From positions 29,016,987 to 29,080,986 of the forward strand of contig CP136063.1 of NCBI GenBank assembly GCA_032622095.1: 64,000 nt of DNA, given 5' to 3'. The notes beneath the pieces are model-generated. The model saw only the letters and a list, made by a program, of their open reading frames with translations, made no database searches and was not told the DNA's origin. The stretch comes from Siphonodentalium dalli (taxonomy: Eukaryota; Mollusca; Scaphopoda; Gadilida; Siphonodentaliidae). The translations under genes and the position numbers were made by a program. Of this stretch, positions 34,301 through 49,300 are shown one piece after another (the first letter of the stretch is position 1; each line of letters starts with the position of its first letter).

Positions 34301-37300
34301 CACCCTTTGCTTTGCATTTCCCCAAAATGCTTCTGGAGTTTTGTACATGTAGATCTGACTGCAAAGAATAAGATATAATCATTAAAAAACAAGCAAAAAC
34401 AGAGTATTCATGAAATTTTAAAAATCCAACATATGAATGAATTTGAGCCAGGGATGAATGCAAAATACATTAACGTTCTCTATATATTGCATGAACGATG
34501 TATCATGTATACAACATGGTAATTAATATGATGACGATTTTATAGCTTAAGCCATAAACTCATTTTCATCGAAATTCATATCATGTTGTTTAAATTGTTA
34601 CTAGAGCACATGAATGTATTCTGCACTCACCCCTGACTCAGATTCACTCAGTTACACATACCGGTACAGTAATGCTCAGTGAGAGCTTTCCGATGAATGG
34701 CAATGTTCTTATACCAATCAGATATAAGGCATAAACAGTATGCTATTGTAATTTTTTACCCTTTGTTATGTAAACAAAAGCAAAACATGTTACTTTATCT
34801 AGTTCTTATTTAAATCCTGAATTGGTAAGCATAACTTGTGTAAGGCCAAAAAAAAAAACATGTCTGTTTCCGATAACATGGGGAAAATTTTCCAGGCAGG
34901 CAGGCAGGGTTTTTTTTTTTTAACTTAGGTCATTTGAAAGCGATAAAACAGTACATTAACATGTATTAAAGAGTTTTGAATATTATATACCTGCCAATTG
35001 CCCAAGTATTGGATCTCATTCATAGCAGTACCATTTTGAATAGACAGGGAAATTGTTGATGGGATCAACATTGCTCTCAGATATATTCATGTATTCTGAC
35101 ATATACCGACCGGTGATCACATGATAGAGTTCAAAGTAGTTTAAGTTTAGAATTTTATTTGACAGAATATCCAATGTTGAACATGCATAAAAATAAACCC
35201 TAACCCACAATTAAACTCTAACCCACAATTGAAAATTTGAGCAGAACTTCCCCTATAGGACTGTAAAGTAAGAACCCCCACCCCCTCCCACAATTGAAAA
35301 TTTGATCAGAACTTCCCCTATATGACTGTAAAGTAAGAACTCCCCACAACTGAAAATTTGAGCAGAACTCCCCCATAGGCCTGTAAAGTAAGAACCCCCC
35401 CCCCCCCCCCCAATTGAAAATTTGAGCGGAACTTCCAACAATATAGGGCTTATATAGGCCTGTAAAGAACCCCCCCCCCCCCCCACAATTGAAAATTGGA
35501 GAACTTACCCTATAGGCCTGTAAAGTAAGAAACCCCCCCCCCCCCACAATTGAAAATTTGAGCAGAACTTCCCATATGGGCCTGTAAAGACCCCCCCCCC
35601 CCCACAATTGGAAATTTGAGCAGAACTTCCCCTATAGGCCTGTAAAGACCCCCCCCCCCCCCCCCACACACACACAATTGGAAATTTTAGCAGAACTTCC
35701 CCTATAGGCCTGTGAATTAAGATCCCCCTACCAACTGAACTTGTTAGCAGACCCCCTCCCCACCAATTGAAAGTTTTAGCAGAACTCCCCCTATATAGAC
35801 ATGTGAAGAACCCCCCCCCCCCTCACCAATTGAAACATAGAACATAGACCACTGGTCTGTTGTTAGATTGTTGGGTATATTCCACAACCAAAAAATTCCA
35901 ACAATTGTGAATGAAGCACAGCGGTGTCGCCATATTCCGATCGGAATATACCGGCCCAATTTCGGCAGGTCAGTTGGGTAACCGGAAACACAGTTGTTGT
36001 TTTTTTCGGCCTAACCTAAAATCTATAGTACCATACTAGTAATTGCAAAACAATTAATGTTTCATTATGAAAACAAAAATAAAGGACTTAAAGGCCGGGG
36101 TACGTACTGTACTAGTATGTACACTAAATTCAACCATTTTTTAGACCATCTACTTTTAATCTTTTATACACAATAGCTAGATTATATGCAACTGCAACAA
36201 ATGAATAAATTTGAGCCATATGGGTTAGTACCTCTTTAATTGGGTAAAGTAGTTTTTTAAAAACATCTTTGAAAACTATACATATACATGTATAAATTGA
36301 GTATTTTGACATATTTATTTCTCATAATTATAAATAACCCCCCCCCCCCCCCCACCCTTCTTGATCCTTATTTATTTTTAGTAAGTTGTTTATGATGGGT
36401 TAAGTGTACATATATTCCTATCCTACTCAGAAACATTTTGTTACAATATTGGTTGAGGTGAAATGTAATTAATTAATATCATTTTAATATTGCCCCCCCC
36501 CCCCCAAGGTCACAGCATGCATGGTTGGGGGATTTATAGTGGACCCACCCACCCCTCCAAGTTGAAAAATACTGAAATAGGAAATTAGCTCAGACAATTA
36601 ATCCCCGCCATCCCCCGATTGCTATCTCCCCTACCCAGGGATGTGTCTATGTTAACTTCGGAATTTCCAATTAATGCACCCGGCCCCCATTGAATCACAC
36701 CAATAACAATAGTTCATGGCCACTGCGAAGGGGACCAGCTAGTATGTACATACCATGCAGACTATAGGTGTTAAATTGTGAGAAAAATGTCAAATTTGCA
36801 TTCATGCATTTATAAAGTTGCAGAATACATTAATTGAGATGAGTCTGCACGACACCCCCCCCCCCCCCCCTCTCCAACTGATTATTGCCATCCCAGTCCA
36901 AAACTAATTACATGTACTGCTGTCAGGTATGAAATTTCAAATTAAAATTGACAGTTGAAATTTTGACCAAAGTTGGAGTGTGTGACACCCCCCCCCCCCC
37001 CAATGTCACCACGTCCCTGATCGATATACATAATAAGAACAGTCTTGTGAGTTGGATTATTCAAATTAGAGTTAAAGTTTTAAATTATTTCACATATCTG
37101 ACGATGAGAAGACTATGGTGCCTCTATAGAGTTTCATGGCGGTCTGAATCTGTCCTTCGTCGTCGATATCTTCGAACTCAAACTGACATTCAACTTCGTT
37201 TCCCAAAGCCTTCTCAGTTAAAAACACAACATCCTTTTCCTGTTTTGTTAGAACTGCACGGTCGTCGTGGAATAAAATACAGTAGAACATAAACCCAGCC

Positions 37301-40300
37301 ATAATATAATTATTAGTGAAAAATCTGATCGGAACTTGGTGTATATCGGTTCGGAAATGCGCGCGAAATGATAGACATCGAGAAGGCACAAACTAAAATA
37401 CATTCGAATGCCCAGATGACTCGTGCCAGCATAGATGCCAACGGCAGCATAAACTCAGTGTGGCGCCTATATTGTTTGTAATCCTATACACTGGTACTTG
37501 GCACTGTGACACTCTCTCTTTGTTTACGTTTATAATTAGATTTACTTTCCAAGAAATATATATGTTCCAATGTCGTAAACACGCGCTGTTACCGGTGTAT
37601 TTTTCGACCTGTGCATTTGATACATGCATTCTGTTGGCGTTATATTATAAGCATATATTATAAATACCTTTGCATACACGCTTGCATATATTATTCATCG
37701 AATAACAATGCGATAGATACTCAAGTATTGCAGCCCCCTCAAACTTTGTGTTCAAGTTTTAACTTGATAACTATACATATGCTAATTCTGCACATAAAAT
37801 CGATGTGCAAAGAGAGCATGGGTATACATGTACACGCATACTATATCGTATACGTCTATGTTTGTTGCTGATGAAAAATCCTCTCTATATATCAAGTAAT
37901 TTAAGCGCAAGAGTACATATTTTATTGCAGAATCACTGGAATCACTGGAGACACTTTGACACATTCATGCAATTCAATAATCTAAATATATACCATATAT
38001 ATATACCGTATAATAATAGGCCTATGACACTTGCATAAATTATAAAATTATTCTAATCTTAAAATTTTGAAGAAAAAAAGTTCACCCGACTTCTCTCTGG
38101 TATGTATACAGAAAATAATAAAGAGCGTTTTCTATATTTAGCATTCAGTTTCTGTATAAATAATATAATATTATGTATTATATTATATATTCATAAAACT
38201 TTCAGGGCGTGGACATATCTTAATTTGGAGATTCATACATGTTCATGCTTATACCCGTCATATTTAACATTTAAAAACGAAATTTTATGTAACTGAATAG
38301 TTGATCGAACAATGGCCTAATTGGCTAATCGTAATTTTGTCATTAAATGAACTTGTCAGCATCATATATATAACACCACGTAAAGACCCAGTTAATCTCG
38401 AGATTTAAACGATAACTCCCAGCAGTAAATCCCAAAAAAATTCTCACGCACCCCTCCCGGACCCTCCCCCAATTGAAATTTCCAACACAATAGGAACGCT
38501 TCAGTTGAGGCCAGTCTATAGATGCTAGGATTAGCGATTTTCTTGTATAGTTTTCAAAATTTTCTCACCCCGGGCCGAACAACCATGGACAGCCCGGTGT
38601 GTCCTGGTCTCTTGTCCGTAGCCGTGTGCATTTGTCTGGGGTTAGACCGCTAGATGTTAGAATTTATGCAATTTTTCAGGTAAAAATATCTGAATGGTAT
38701 CATACCGGGAATATATAGAACCATGGGTTATGAATATATAGGATATTATGCCAGAGTACTGAGGTGCAAGGGGGGTGCAAATTGGATTTTGCAAAAACAT
38801 GTATTTGGTCTGATTCTGATTCAAGGGGGGGGGGGGGGGGGGGGGTGCAGTTGGAATTTCCCAAGGTGGACACCCCTGCACAGATTCTGATTCAATGGGG
38901 TGAAGATGGGCCGGTATTATATTCATTTCCCGGGCCGGTTTTTTGGCCCAGTCCGCCTCTGGGTGTTATAAAACTGCAGAATATTGAGAGTTTCGGGTAT
39001 ACCGTACTATCAGTCGGATATTGAAAATACCCCCACCCCACGGAAGAGCGCTAACCATTCCCATCCCAAATGGGTGGGGCTAGCTGTAATATTCCTCCTC
39101 TATATCTACGCATGGATAAATTGTGCCACCTCTGTATACGTAGATCCCACTATGTATATAATTCCGAAGTCCAAATATGATCTAAAATGAGAGTCACGCG
39201 ATCACAATTCGTCAATTGCTTTTTTGTTATCGCGTGGACATACAGGTCGCGGTAACCGGACATTTCCCCGTCGGACGTACATCTCCCCACCCGCTTTGAA
39301 ATTGGGAAAACGGACATTTCCCCACTCGGAAATTTAGGCCTATACCCACTGGATATTTACCCACTTACTCGATATCAAAGCGGACATTTACCCACCGGAC
39401 ATTTCCCCAACCTTCGACTGATTATTATACTATATATTATATATATGCGTGCGTGTATGGTAAAATCAAGTTTATTTCAATGAAAGAAAATATATACAAT
39501 GTAACAACATTGTTTAAACTGCATGCGTTGATGTCCCAAACTATCGTGATTGTAAAACACGCTTTCATGGTTGTCAAAACATATCGTCTGAGTTGACATC
39601 GATTGTGTAGTGTTGGCATCACTGATCGGTCAAAACATTCTTTGATGTCCGCGACAATGGATGTAGCATAAAGCATTTTATTGGCAGGGTGGGGGAAATG
39701 TCCGGGATTTCACAGGCCGCCCATAGGCTTATATTGGTCTATAGTTGTAGCTCCGATATATATACCCCGACACGAAAATCGTGATCAGCCTATAAGAAAC
39801 GCTCTTTATACATCGTCAATATTTCATTTGAACAAAAACGAAACTTCACAGTGACCCGCGATTTTTTCCATAAAGTATAATACAATGTTTATTTTCAACT
39901 TGTGATTGTTTCTAACTAAATGTTCTTTCAATAAGAACAAGCTACCAACAAGCCACCAATCTTCGCAGCCATGGCTCCATATATAGTCATGAAAGAAGAC
40001 TTATGCCTATATTTCGTTTTATACAGCTATTTGAACAGGTGAGTTGAATTTTATATTAATACTTAAATTACCGTACTCAATTATAGTAACTTTCCCACAT
40101 ATATATATCTGATTATACATATAGTTGATGTACTATTTGATGTGATATGTATATGTATTAGAGTTACGATTCTCAGATCATCTGTGATCTCTCTGGTAAA
40201 TTAACTTGACTCACTAGGCCCTATTCATATAAACTGGGGAATATACCAACTGAGTTGAGAGGACAAAACGGCGCATTTCAATAAAACAAAAATCGTTCAC

Positions 40301-43300
40301 CAAGAAGACTCACACGAACCGACGGTACGAACATCTCAAGTACGAATTGTATGGTCTAATCGTGGTACTTCCGCTTTGAATTAAGGCGAAATTCAACTTC
40401 AAATGCGCCAGACAAAAAGTTGTTTTATGCATTTCACGAAGACCGACAAACACTCAAAAGTTTAACAGAACATACACAGCAATATCACAGTATGATCAAC
40501 GTTCCATTATAATGCATAGAGAACTAGTCAATTCAGTATTTAAATTTTTGTTACGAACGTTCGACATTTTCGAATCGTCACATTCTGATTCTCAGAGTCA
40601 AACTCCTACGATCTGAGACTGATGCCAGTGATGTACTGATGATCTTGCGTCTTCAGTTTGTAATAAATGCTAGCTTTGCGCATAACATATTCCATCATAT
40701 TTATGCCCCTTTTTATACACCCTTTTTGAAAAAAGGTCGTATTATGTTATCAGTCTGTCCGTCCGTCCGTTAACATTTTTGGTTTCCGATTGATAACTCC
40801 AGTTTGGATTATTTGATCTGAACCAAAGTTGGTATGTGTATTTCCCAGCTATAGATACAGGCCAAGTTCGAATATGGGTTTCGTCCAATTATTTTTACAT
40901 GAGTTACGGCCCTTTTTCGACTTAGAATTTTACCGTCTGTTAACATTTTTGGTTTCCGACCAATAACTCCAGTTTGGATTATTTTATCTGAACCAAAGTT
41001 GGTATGTGTATTTCCCAGCTAAAGATACAGGCCAAGTTCGAATATGGGTTCCGTCCAATTATTTTTACATGAGTTACGGCCCTTTTTCAACTTAGAATTT
41101 GACCAATTTCATAACATTTTGGTTTCCGACCGATATAACTCCAGTTTTTATTATTTGAGCTGAACCAAAGCTGGTATGTGTATTTCCCAGCTAAAACTAC
41201 ACGCCAAGTTTGAATATAGGTTCTGTCTAATTATTTTTACATGAGTTATGGCCATTTTTCGACTTAGAATTTGACCACATTTTGGCATTGAAATTAGGGG
41301 TATATTAGATTTTCTTTAAATGTAAGCTCAAAGTATTATCTTATTTTGCGATAGTACAATTCGAAATGGCTAAAGGGCGTATTTTGCCACGCCCTAGCGA
41401 TGCTCTTGTTTGTTTTTAAAAAGGGGGGTATACTATTTTGCACCTAGCTGTCCGTCCGTCCGATGTCTGTTCATCTCAATTCTCATAACTTCAGCAGTTA
41501 AAACTTAAATTGTGCTGGGATCTCAATGAAATTTCGTAATGATGTTCACTACTATGAGGTTATTAAATAGAGGGTTCCATCAGTTTGTTCCGATATTCCA
41601 TTCTAGAGTTATTCATCATTGTATATCTTGAAATGTTGGCATTTTGATTCATCTGATGTCTGTTCAGGACATAACATATTATGAACAGTAATTAATGCTC
41701 GGATCTCAATGAAATTTGGTATGTGTGTTCACCGCTATGAGGATATTTAATGGTGCATTCATCACATACTGTTTTGTTTTGGTCTGTAAATTAATAAAAT
41801 TGCCTTTCATCAGCTATATATAACCACGCTCCACAAGACCACAATCTTTTAGTCTATCCTAAGAATCTTAAGATACAATGAAACAAATGTTCTGATTATA
41901 GCTGCTCAAAACAGGCTCCCGTTATGTGTTTATCAGTATCAGCCTTTAAAGATCCATAATGTGTTCATATTTATGTTTTGTTCTTCTTCCAGATGGATAC
42001 AGTTAAGTCAAAAAGACGTGGCCCATACAGAAAATGGTCTGTGACTGATGTTGTCAAAGTTACATCACATATTGGAGAAATTCAGGTGAGTTTCAATATA
42101 GAGTATTGTTACGATGCATAAGGACCCTTCTGCACTTTGGGTTCGTCAAATTAGAACACACTGGATGCAATGAGTGCATGCTTCAGCCTTCATAATTGGA
42201 TACGGCAATAAGCATTGCCGAAGCTATTTGCTGAAGCAAACTGGGCCACGGCATACTGTTGCCGTAGCGGATTGCCGAAGCCAAACAATCTGAATTAAGA
42301 GGGCTGATGCTTGTACATGTACAGCATGCGATTCAGGGGTATACATATAATTATGGCAATCGCAATGAAGTTTCATGGTTGTGTGGTGGGTATCGCCCTC
42401 ATTATTTTCTTCACAACATTAAATGTGCTAAATTTAAAGTATGTTTGATTCACTGGAATATTCCATCGCAATAATACAGTCGGAATCATTCTGATAAACA
42501 TGCAGTTTCCTTTCTTTTCAATGAAAATTAACTGTTTTATGGCACATTAATATAAAACACAAACTTACAACAATATTTTGAACACAGGTTAATTGGTTCA
42601 GTCATTTTCTCTCGGAAATTAACACTCCCTTCTGAAATTGAAATGTCATGGTGCCAGCAAACAGGTATTGGAAATGCCATGTGGAAGGCCCTTAATGTAC
42701 CGGTAAGTGTACAGTACATTAACAATTACATAAATTAAAATGAAATAAATTCATCGCATAGATTACTGCTTACAATTATCTATATATACTGGTACCTCTG
42801 ATAACATAATAGTTTGTATGGTAACTTTAATTGCCTATGCTATACATTTTTGGTTTGAAATTGAACATGTTTTTGGAGGCATAATCAATCTTTCCGTACT
42901 AGTTAGCACTTGGATATGGTATGTGGAAAAGTAGGTCACACGCGAAGACCTGTGTTGTCAGCATATGTTTGTTTTAAATTTCATCATTTTATACTGATTA
43001 ATATCTGATTAATATTATCATTTTTAGGAAACTCATAAGAAGGCTAGAATTGACTCCAGTGAGGACACCATTACACATACAAATGAGAGTCTGGAAATAA
43101 ATGTTAGTGATTGTATTGATACAGGTACAGGAGCTGATACCATGCCTTCTGCTTCTCAGCCAAATGTTAACTTCAGAGAATTTGGAGAGTGGACATGCTC
43201 GGAACCAACTGTTTCTGATCCTGACCTGGATAATCTGTTTGAAGAGCTCAAAAGACAAATCGTGGAAGTACCTGATGCTGAGTTGTCAGATGAATCACCT

Positions 43301-46300
43301 ATGACTGTATTCTGTGATCACATAGTTGAAACTATCAATCACGATATAGAACCGGAGGTAGTTACTGGGAAAACAACACCAGAAGAAAATGGGAGAAGTC
43401 TGTTATATAATGGATCAAAGAGACTCCTAGGTGTAACAATGCTACTCTTATCCTGCTTTATGATTCGCTTCAAGTTGTCTGACGAGGCTATGTCTGGACT
43501 GTTGAGCCTTCTAGCAATCCTTCTCCCACAGGATTCCAAATTGACTGCCTCACTATACGGACTGAAGAAGTATCTGCAAAACTTTGTCAGCCTCCCAAAG
43601 ATTCAACATTACTGTACAAACTGTTTCACACATGTTGGCATGGATTCAGATTTGTGTACAAATGCACACTGTTCTAAAGATTTGTCAGAATCTGGTGGTA
43701 GAGCTTACTTCATCCAACATTCACTAATATCTCAGCTAAGGATTATGTTCCTTCGGGAAAGTTTCACAAATAGTATAAGGACCAACCGTTTCAAACACTT
43801 CAGGACAAGAATATCACCACAGATATCAAGGATGTATATGACGGTACCAACTATAAACAACTATTTGACAGCGGCATTCTCTCTGATTGTAATAGCCTGT
43901 CCTTCTCATTGAATACTGATGGCGTTCCAATATTCAAAAGTTCATGTGTTTCAATGTGGCCGGTATATCTTCTGGTTAATGAATTGCCTCTGAAGGAGAG
44001 AAAATTAAAAGAGAATATTCTGTTCTATGGCATATGGATTTCAACAGTTAAACCCATGATGTGGAGTTTCTTGAAGCCACTTCATGAAGAGTTATCACAG
44101 TTGGAATCAGGAGTAGTTTTTTCAGATCATAATAAAAAACATTCACATCAAAAGCCTATGTGACTTCGTGTCTCTGTGATCTACCAGCGAAGTGTCTGCT
44201 AACGAACAGCATGCAATTTAATGGGAACTGTGGTTGCTGGTATTGTCTACAGCCAGGGGAAACATTTACCACGGAGAAAGGAGGCCACACACATGTATTC
44301 CCTTTTAAACATGATGATCCAAGTGGTCCTCCTAGGACAGCTGAAACTTTAAGGAGTGATGTGAAAAAGGCAGTTGTACTTTGCAAGGAAAGTATTTCTA
44401 AAAAAGTTCAGCCAGTCAGAGGAATTAAGGGTCCAAATTGGTTTATGTTTATAAACCATTTCAACATTATACATGGATTTGTCATAGATTATATGCATGG
44501 TGTGTGTTTAGGTGTTATGAGAACTCTGTTGAACCTTTGGTTCTCGAAAGAACATAAAGGTCATACATTCTCATACTTCAAATTCTGTCATCAAGTGGAA
44601 AAAGATTTAAAGAAAGTGAAACCAACTCTAGATATTACCAGGCTACCGAGGGGGTTATCCGATTTAATTCATTGGAAAGCTTCCGAGTATAGAAACTTTC
44701 TGTTATTCTGGGGTGTGCCAGTTCTGAATGGAGTACTTGAGAAGCAGCATTATGTTCACTTCTGTTTACTAGTAAGAGCAATTCATATCTTGCTCAGTGA
44801 TCATATAAGAAGCAGTGAGATGGAGATGGCCAGGTTGTGTCTTAATGAATTTGTGATGAGTTTTGCAGACCTGTACTCATTACGCTATATGACAATGAAC
44901 TTCCATCAACTATTGCATCTTTGTGACAATGTAATTGCGAATGGACCACTCTTTTGTAATAATTTGTTTGTTTTTGAAGATATGAATGGATTTGTCAAGA
45001 AGCACATTCATGGAACACAGTCGGTGGATAAGCAAGTTATAAAAACAATGAGCATAATCCAGGCTATCCCAGTTTTAAAGGAAAAGTTCTTGGTTCTTGA
45101 ATCAGAGGAGCATGCATTCTATTTGTCACTAACAAACCCCATACACCAAAATCGGACTGACATTAATCAAATGTTTTCGGTGATAGGAAAGATTTACACC
45201 AGGCAATTGGCTGGTACATAATTAGATGCAGTTAAATCAAAATATGAGCTTCAGGATTTGAGCATAAGACCATTCATAAGGTTTACCTTAAACCAAAAAA
45301 CTGTTTGCTATTTGCAAAATCGTATGAAAGAATGTACTGTAGAGATCAAAGTATAGTGAGGTATGTTGAGAATGGATATACCAAATTTGGAACAATATCA
45401 ACATTCTTTTGTTTCAAAGATGTGACAGGCTGCGCTATCGCTGGATGTATAATTCATAAATTTGGTTGTAAATACAGAGCTCAAAATAACATTCACAAAG
45501 TCACAGACAGAAATAGCAGGACTTGTTTTATTGGTTTTGAAGAGATTTACTCACTGTGTATGCTTGTACATGTAGAATCTAGCAACAATTATTTTGTATG
45601 TGAATTTCCAAACAGATGTGACTCTGATTAATTACTGTTATGTGCATTTATAATTAGGGATAAATGTTCTGTCTGGTGTATTTTGGGACATGTATCAGTT
45701 GGTTATATGATGGATAATGTAGTTTTACCGGCGACGCGAGGAGCCTATAAAACAGGTAAATTTCATTGGAAAAACCCACTGATAAACATCCCAAAATCAC
45801 TCCAAAAATCATGTTTATCCTCATTCTACCATTATTAACACTGACCGAAAGAATCATAAAGACATAGCACTTCCTCCTAGAAATTGTATTCCTGCCATGA
45901 GGTTATACATGTACATGTAGTTCCATATTTTAAAACAAACTGAGAAATCCACGAAATCTATAGCACACTAATTTGTATTATAAAGCAATGATCTTATGGA
46001 TTGCCTACTGGCCATTTTAGTATTCATACAGGTATGTTCCGCTATCCTTAAAGTAAAAATGGGATGAAACAATGTAGGCAACTTCAGTCACATAAAGTTC
46101 ATGGGGCACTCAGCTGGAGATTACAATGAAGACCCCATATAGCATTCACAAATGATTTTTTTTAAACATGTATATACTGTTGTAATTGTGACATTTCTGT
46201 TTGAAATTTGCTTTCAGTTGCTTTAAATAATGCACGCATCATGGTTCTGAAGCAGTAACATAACCGCTGTATTGGTGGTTACAACGGTATAACCGGGGTG

Positions 46301-49300
46301 ACACCACATTATAGGCATTCAATTACTTTAAGGACAGCTGTACAGGCACTAGTAGAACTGCATGTACTTCTGTTTGAAAACACAAATGAAACTTTGTCAA
46401 AATCAGTTTAATTAAATATAAATATGAATCTAACCAGATTTTATTGCTGTGGCCAAACTTAATAATACAGAATCAGAATAGAATAGAATATGACAGTAAA
46501 AACATGGGGCAAACCCAAGCCTGAATATACAGGTAGTTTGTCTGATATTTGCATACTGAGGTCTCCAGAGGGTAAATTTAGTGACGCAACCCCGTACATT
46601 CTGCTCATATCTCATCTTCTGGGAAGTATCCATTGTCTCAAATTAACATTGTCTTAGTTACTTTTTTAACTTCTGTCACTTTCTTTATCCCCTAATTTGT
46701 GAAAGATAAAATGCACAATGAAGGTGATTAATGGGTTAACATCACCAACCTCAACTGAGGAACTTCCATCTGATTCTATATAGCAGTTGAGGCCTAAGCA
46801 GAATGAGGTCCACAAAGGGACCTTGAAAGGGTGGATGTGCGTGATAGCGACACTAAGTTCCCCATCTGGGGACCTCATTTTGAAAATGTCTGTCACACTA
46901 AATTCAGGCTTGGACAAACCTGTTACCGGTATGTCAGTGATGCTGTGAGAGAATTGCACTACATCTACATCATTGTTGTGTCAGTCATGAATGAGATAAC
47001 TCTTTGTACTACTATATTGTAAAGAAACCTATCCTGAGAATATCTGAAGTACATTAAATTATACATGTACGTTATACAATATGTTTTCAATATCTGAATT
47101 TTTTTTTTATTTAAACAACGCCATGTGTTGGAGCATGGAATTCTGAGCATTTTGGTTGGTTGTATGAGGAACTTTCTATGAAAAATGTCACAAATAACAA
47201 CTTATTTCACTTTTTCCATGTAGCTTCCTCAAAATTGGACTTAGAAATTGTGAAGTGCAAAAAAGTTAGTTAAAAATCATAAGATTTAGCAGGAACACTA
47301 GTAAGTGTTCACTAGTGTTCCGTAGAAATATTAGTGAAATTTGATTTATTTACCAGAGATTTGCCAATCTGCAGAGCACCAAAGTTCTTGTTAGAACACT
47401 AAGAGAGAGCTTAGTGTTCTGAGGGAAGCTTGTTGATGTTCCTTGATGTTCCTTGATGTTCCTTAATGTTCAGATTCACCAAATCTTAATGTTCCAGGAG
47501 TCTGATCACTAAGGTTTTATGGTGGAACATCTACCGAACATTACTCGAACATCAAATAGGTGTTCGAGTTTGGTAAGGGAATATTACATGCGTGTCTTAC
47601 CAATAATTATGAAACTGGTTTTGTGGGTTAATTATGTGATTAAGTAATTAATATTATATTGCAGGTTGTCGATATGACATCATCATTGACATCCTCAGAC
47701 ATTACAATCTTCCTGTCCTCTATGGTGAACCAGAGACTGGGAAAACTCTCACAGCGTTCTGCTGTGCATGGGTCACAGGTTGTACTCCCTCACAGATATT
47801 CTCAAGGTATGTACAAATCAGTGAAGCTAGTGCGATTGACTATGGTACATATGTGTATCGATTTTCTTAATAATTTATTTTGTTGTCACTGTACCTAAGT
47901 TCTATTCCATTAAAATTGTCTATCAAATACACATATTCAAACATTCAAAACATTAGCAATGACTGGAATATCATAAACAAATTGGAAGAAACTATATATT
48001 TTTATGTTTACCCATACCATAGTATGGTAAACATAGTGTCGTTGCCCGGATTGACCACTCGTCGTCCGTCTGTCTGTCTGTCTGTCCGTAGACACTTTAT
48101 GAGTAATGCGATAACTCAAACATTTTCTATCCGATCGAAACCAAATTTTGGTTCGAATTTGAATTTGGGTTTGAACCGAGATTTTGTTAGAGTTATGACC
48201 CTTTTTCAAATTAGAATTCACGCATTCTGCCATAACTCAAACATTTTTTATCTGATTGGAACCAAATTTGGTATGTGAGTTTTACAGGCCAAACTACATA
48301 TCAAGTTCGAATATGGGTTAGACACGATTAATTTTAAAGGAGTTATGACCCTTTTTCGAGAAAAAAATTTAAAAACAAAAACAAAAAAAATTAAATTTAT
48401 TTTTAACTTTTATAATAATAATGAAAAAAATGTCTTTGACATTGTCATTTGTTTTCAATCAGATATTGATGATTATGATAAAAGTTGATAAAAATATTTC
48501 CAATGTGTCCCTTTAATTTTTTGAAATAATTAAAAACAGTTAAAAAAAATTTGAAAAACTAACACCATTATAACTCTGCCAAGGGTACCCCGAATCACCA
48601 CACCAAATTTGATTAAATCAGTCCAAAATCATGTGTTATGTACTGGTAAATCTGTTTGGAGCAACATTAAATCCAATTCACCAATTGCCTTTGCACTACT
48701 TAGCTATTGATAAGGCTATATTATTTTCTGATATCTCTTATGCCAATGTGCAAATAATCTGATACAGAAGGCTATGGTATCTAATTTAAAATAAAGATTC
48801 AACAATAAATATCACATGATATTAACAGTAGACTTGGACATCTGTGCTGCAGAGTTATATCTTCAGATGGTCTGATATCATTATAATTGTTAATGGTTTA
48901 ATAGAAAGGTCAGTGTTCAACGTAAACAATTCCTGTGATATTTTGACAGCTCTGCTATATAATTGATATTAATGGGTCAGTGGTGAGGTTGCTTATGTGT
49001 ATACAAGGACACATTATTATTGTAAACTTAAATTGGACTCTCTTAACCCAAGTATTCCATGTCCGGGTCACACCTACACATTTAACCCATGGGCTTGCTG
49101 GCTGTGGCGGTTTAGCATTACAGATCCTGTACCAGTGCATTCTCTTATATAAATGCTAGTGACCCATAAATTCCAATAATTTGTATTATGTACATTTGTC
49201 TATAATAGTACATAACAGTATACTCTATAATTCAACACCAAAACTCTCATTTATCCGATCATATTAAATTTTTATTGCCAAGGGATGGGTTAACATCTGC

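Noticed and set aside
35218-35607. Glycine-rich open frames (GGGGGFFTGLYK)
   Set aside because: Poly-C minisatellite read on the G-rich strand.
39971-40038. ATGGCTCCATATATAGTCAT with good start context and a GTGAGT donor
   Set aside because: A tempting first exon for the gene at 41993, but its phase does not continue there and there is no independent support.
42190-42290. Hairpin words GCCGAAGC / GCTTCGGC near 42.2 kb
   Set aside because: Several short GCCGAAGC repeats, but no coherent stem long enough to call.
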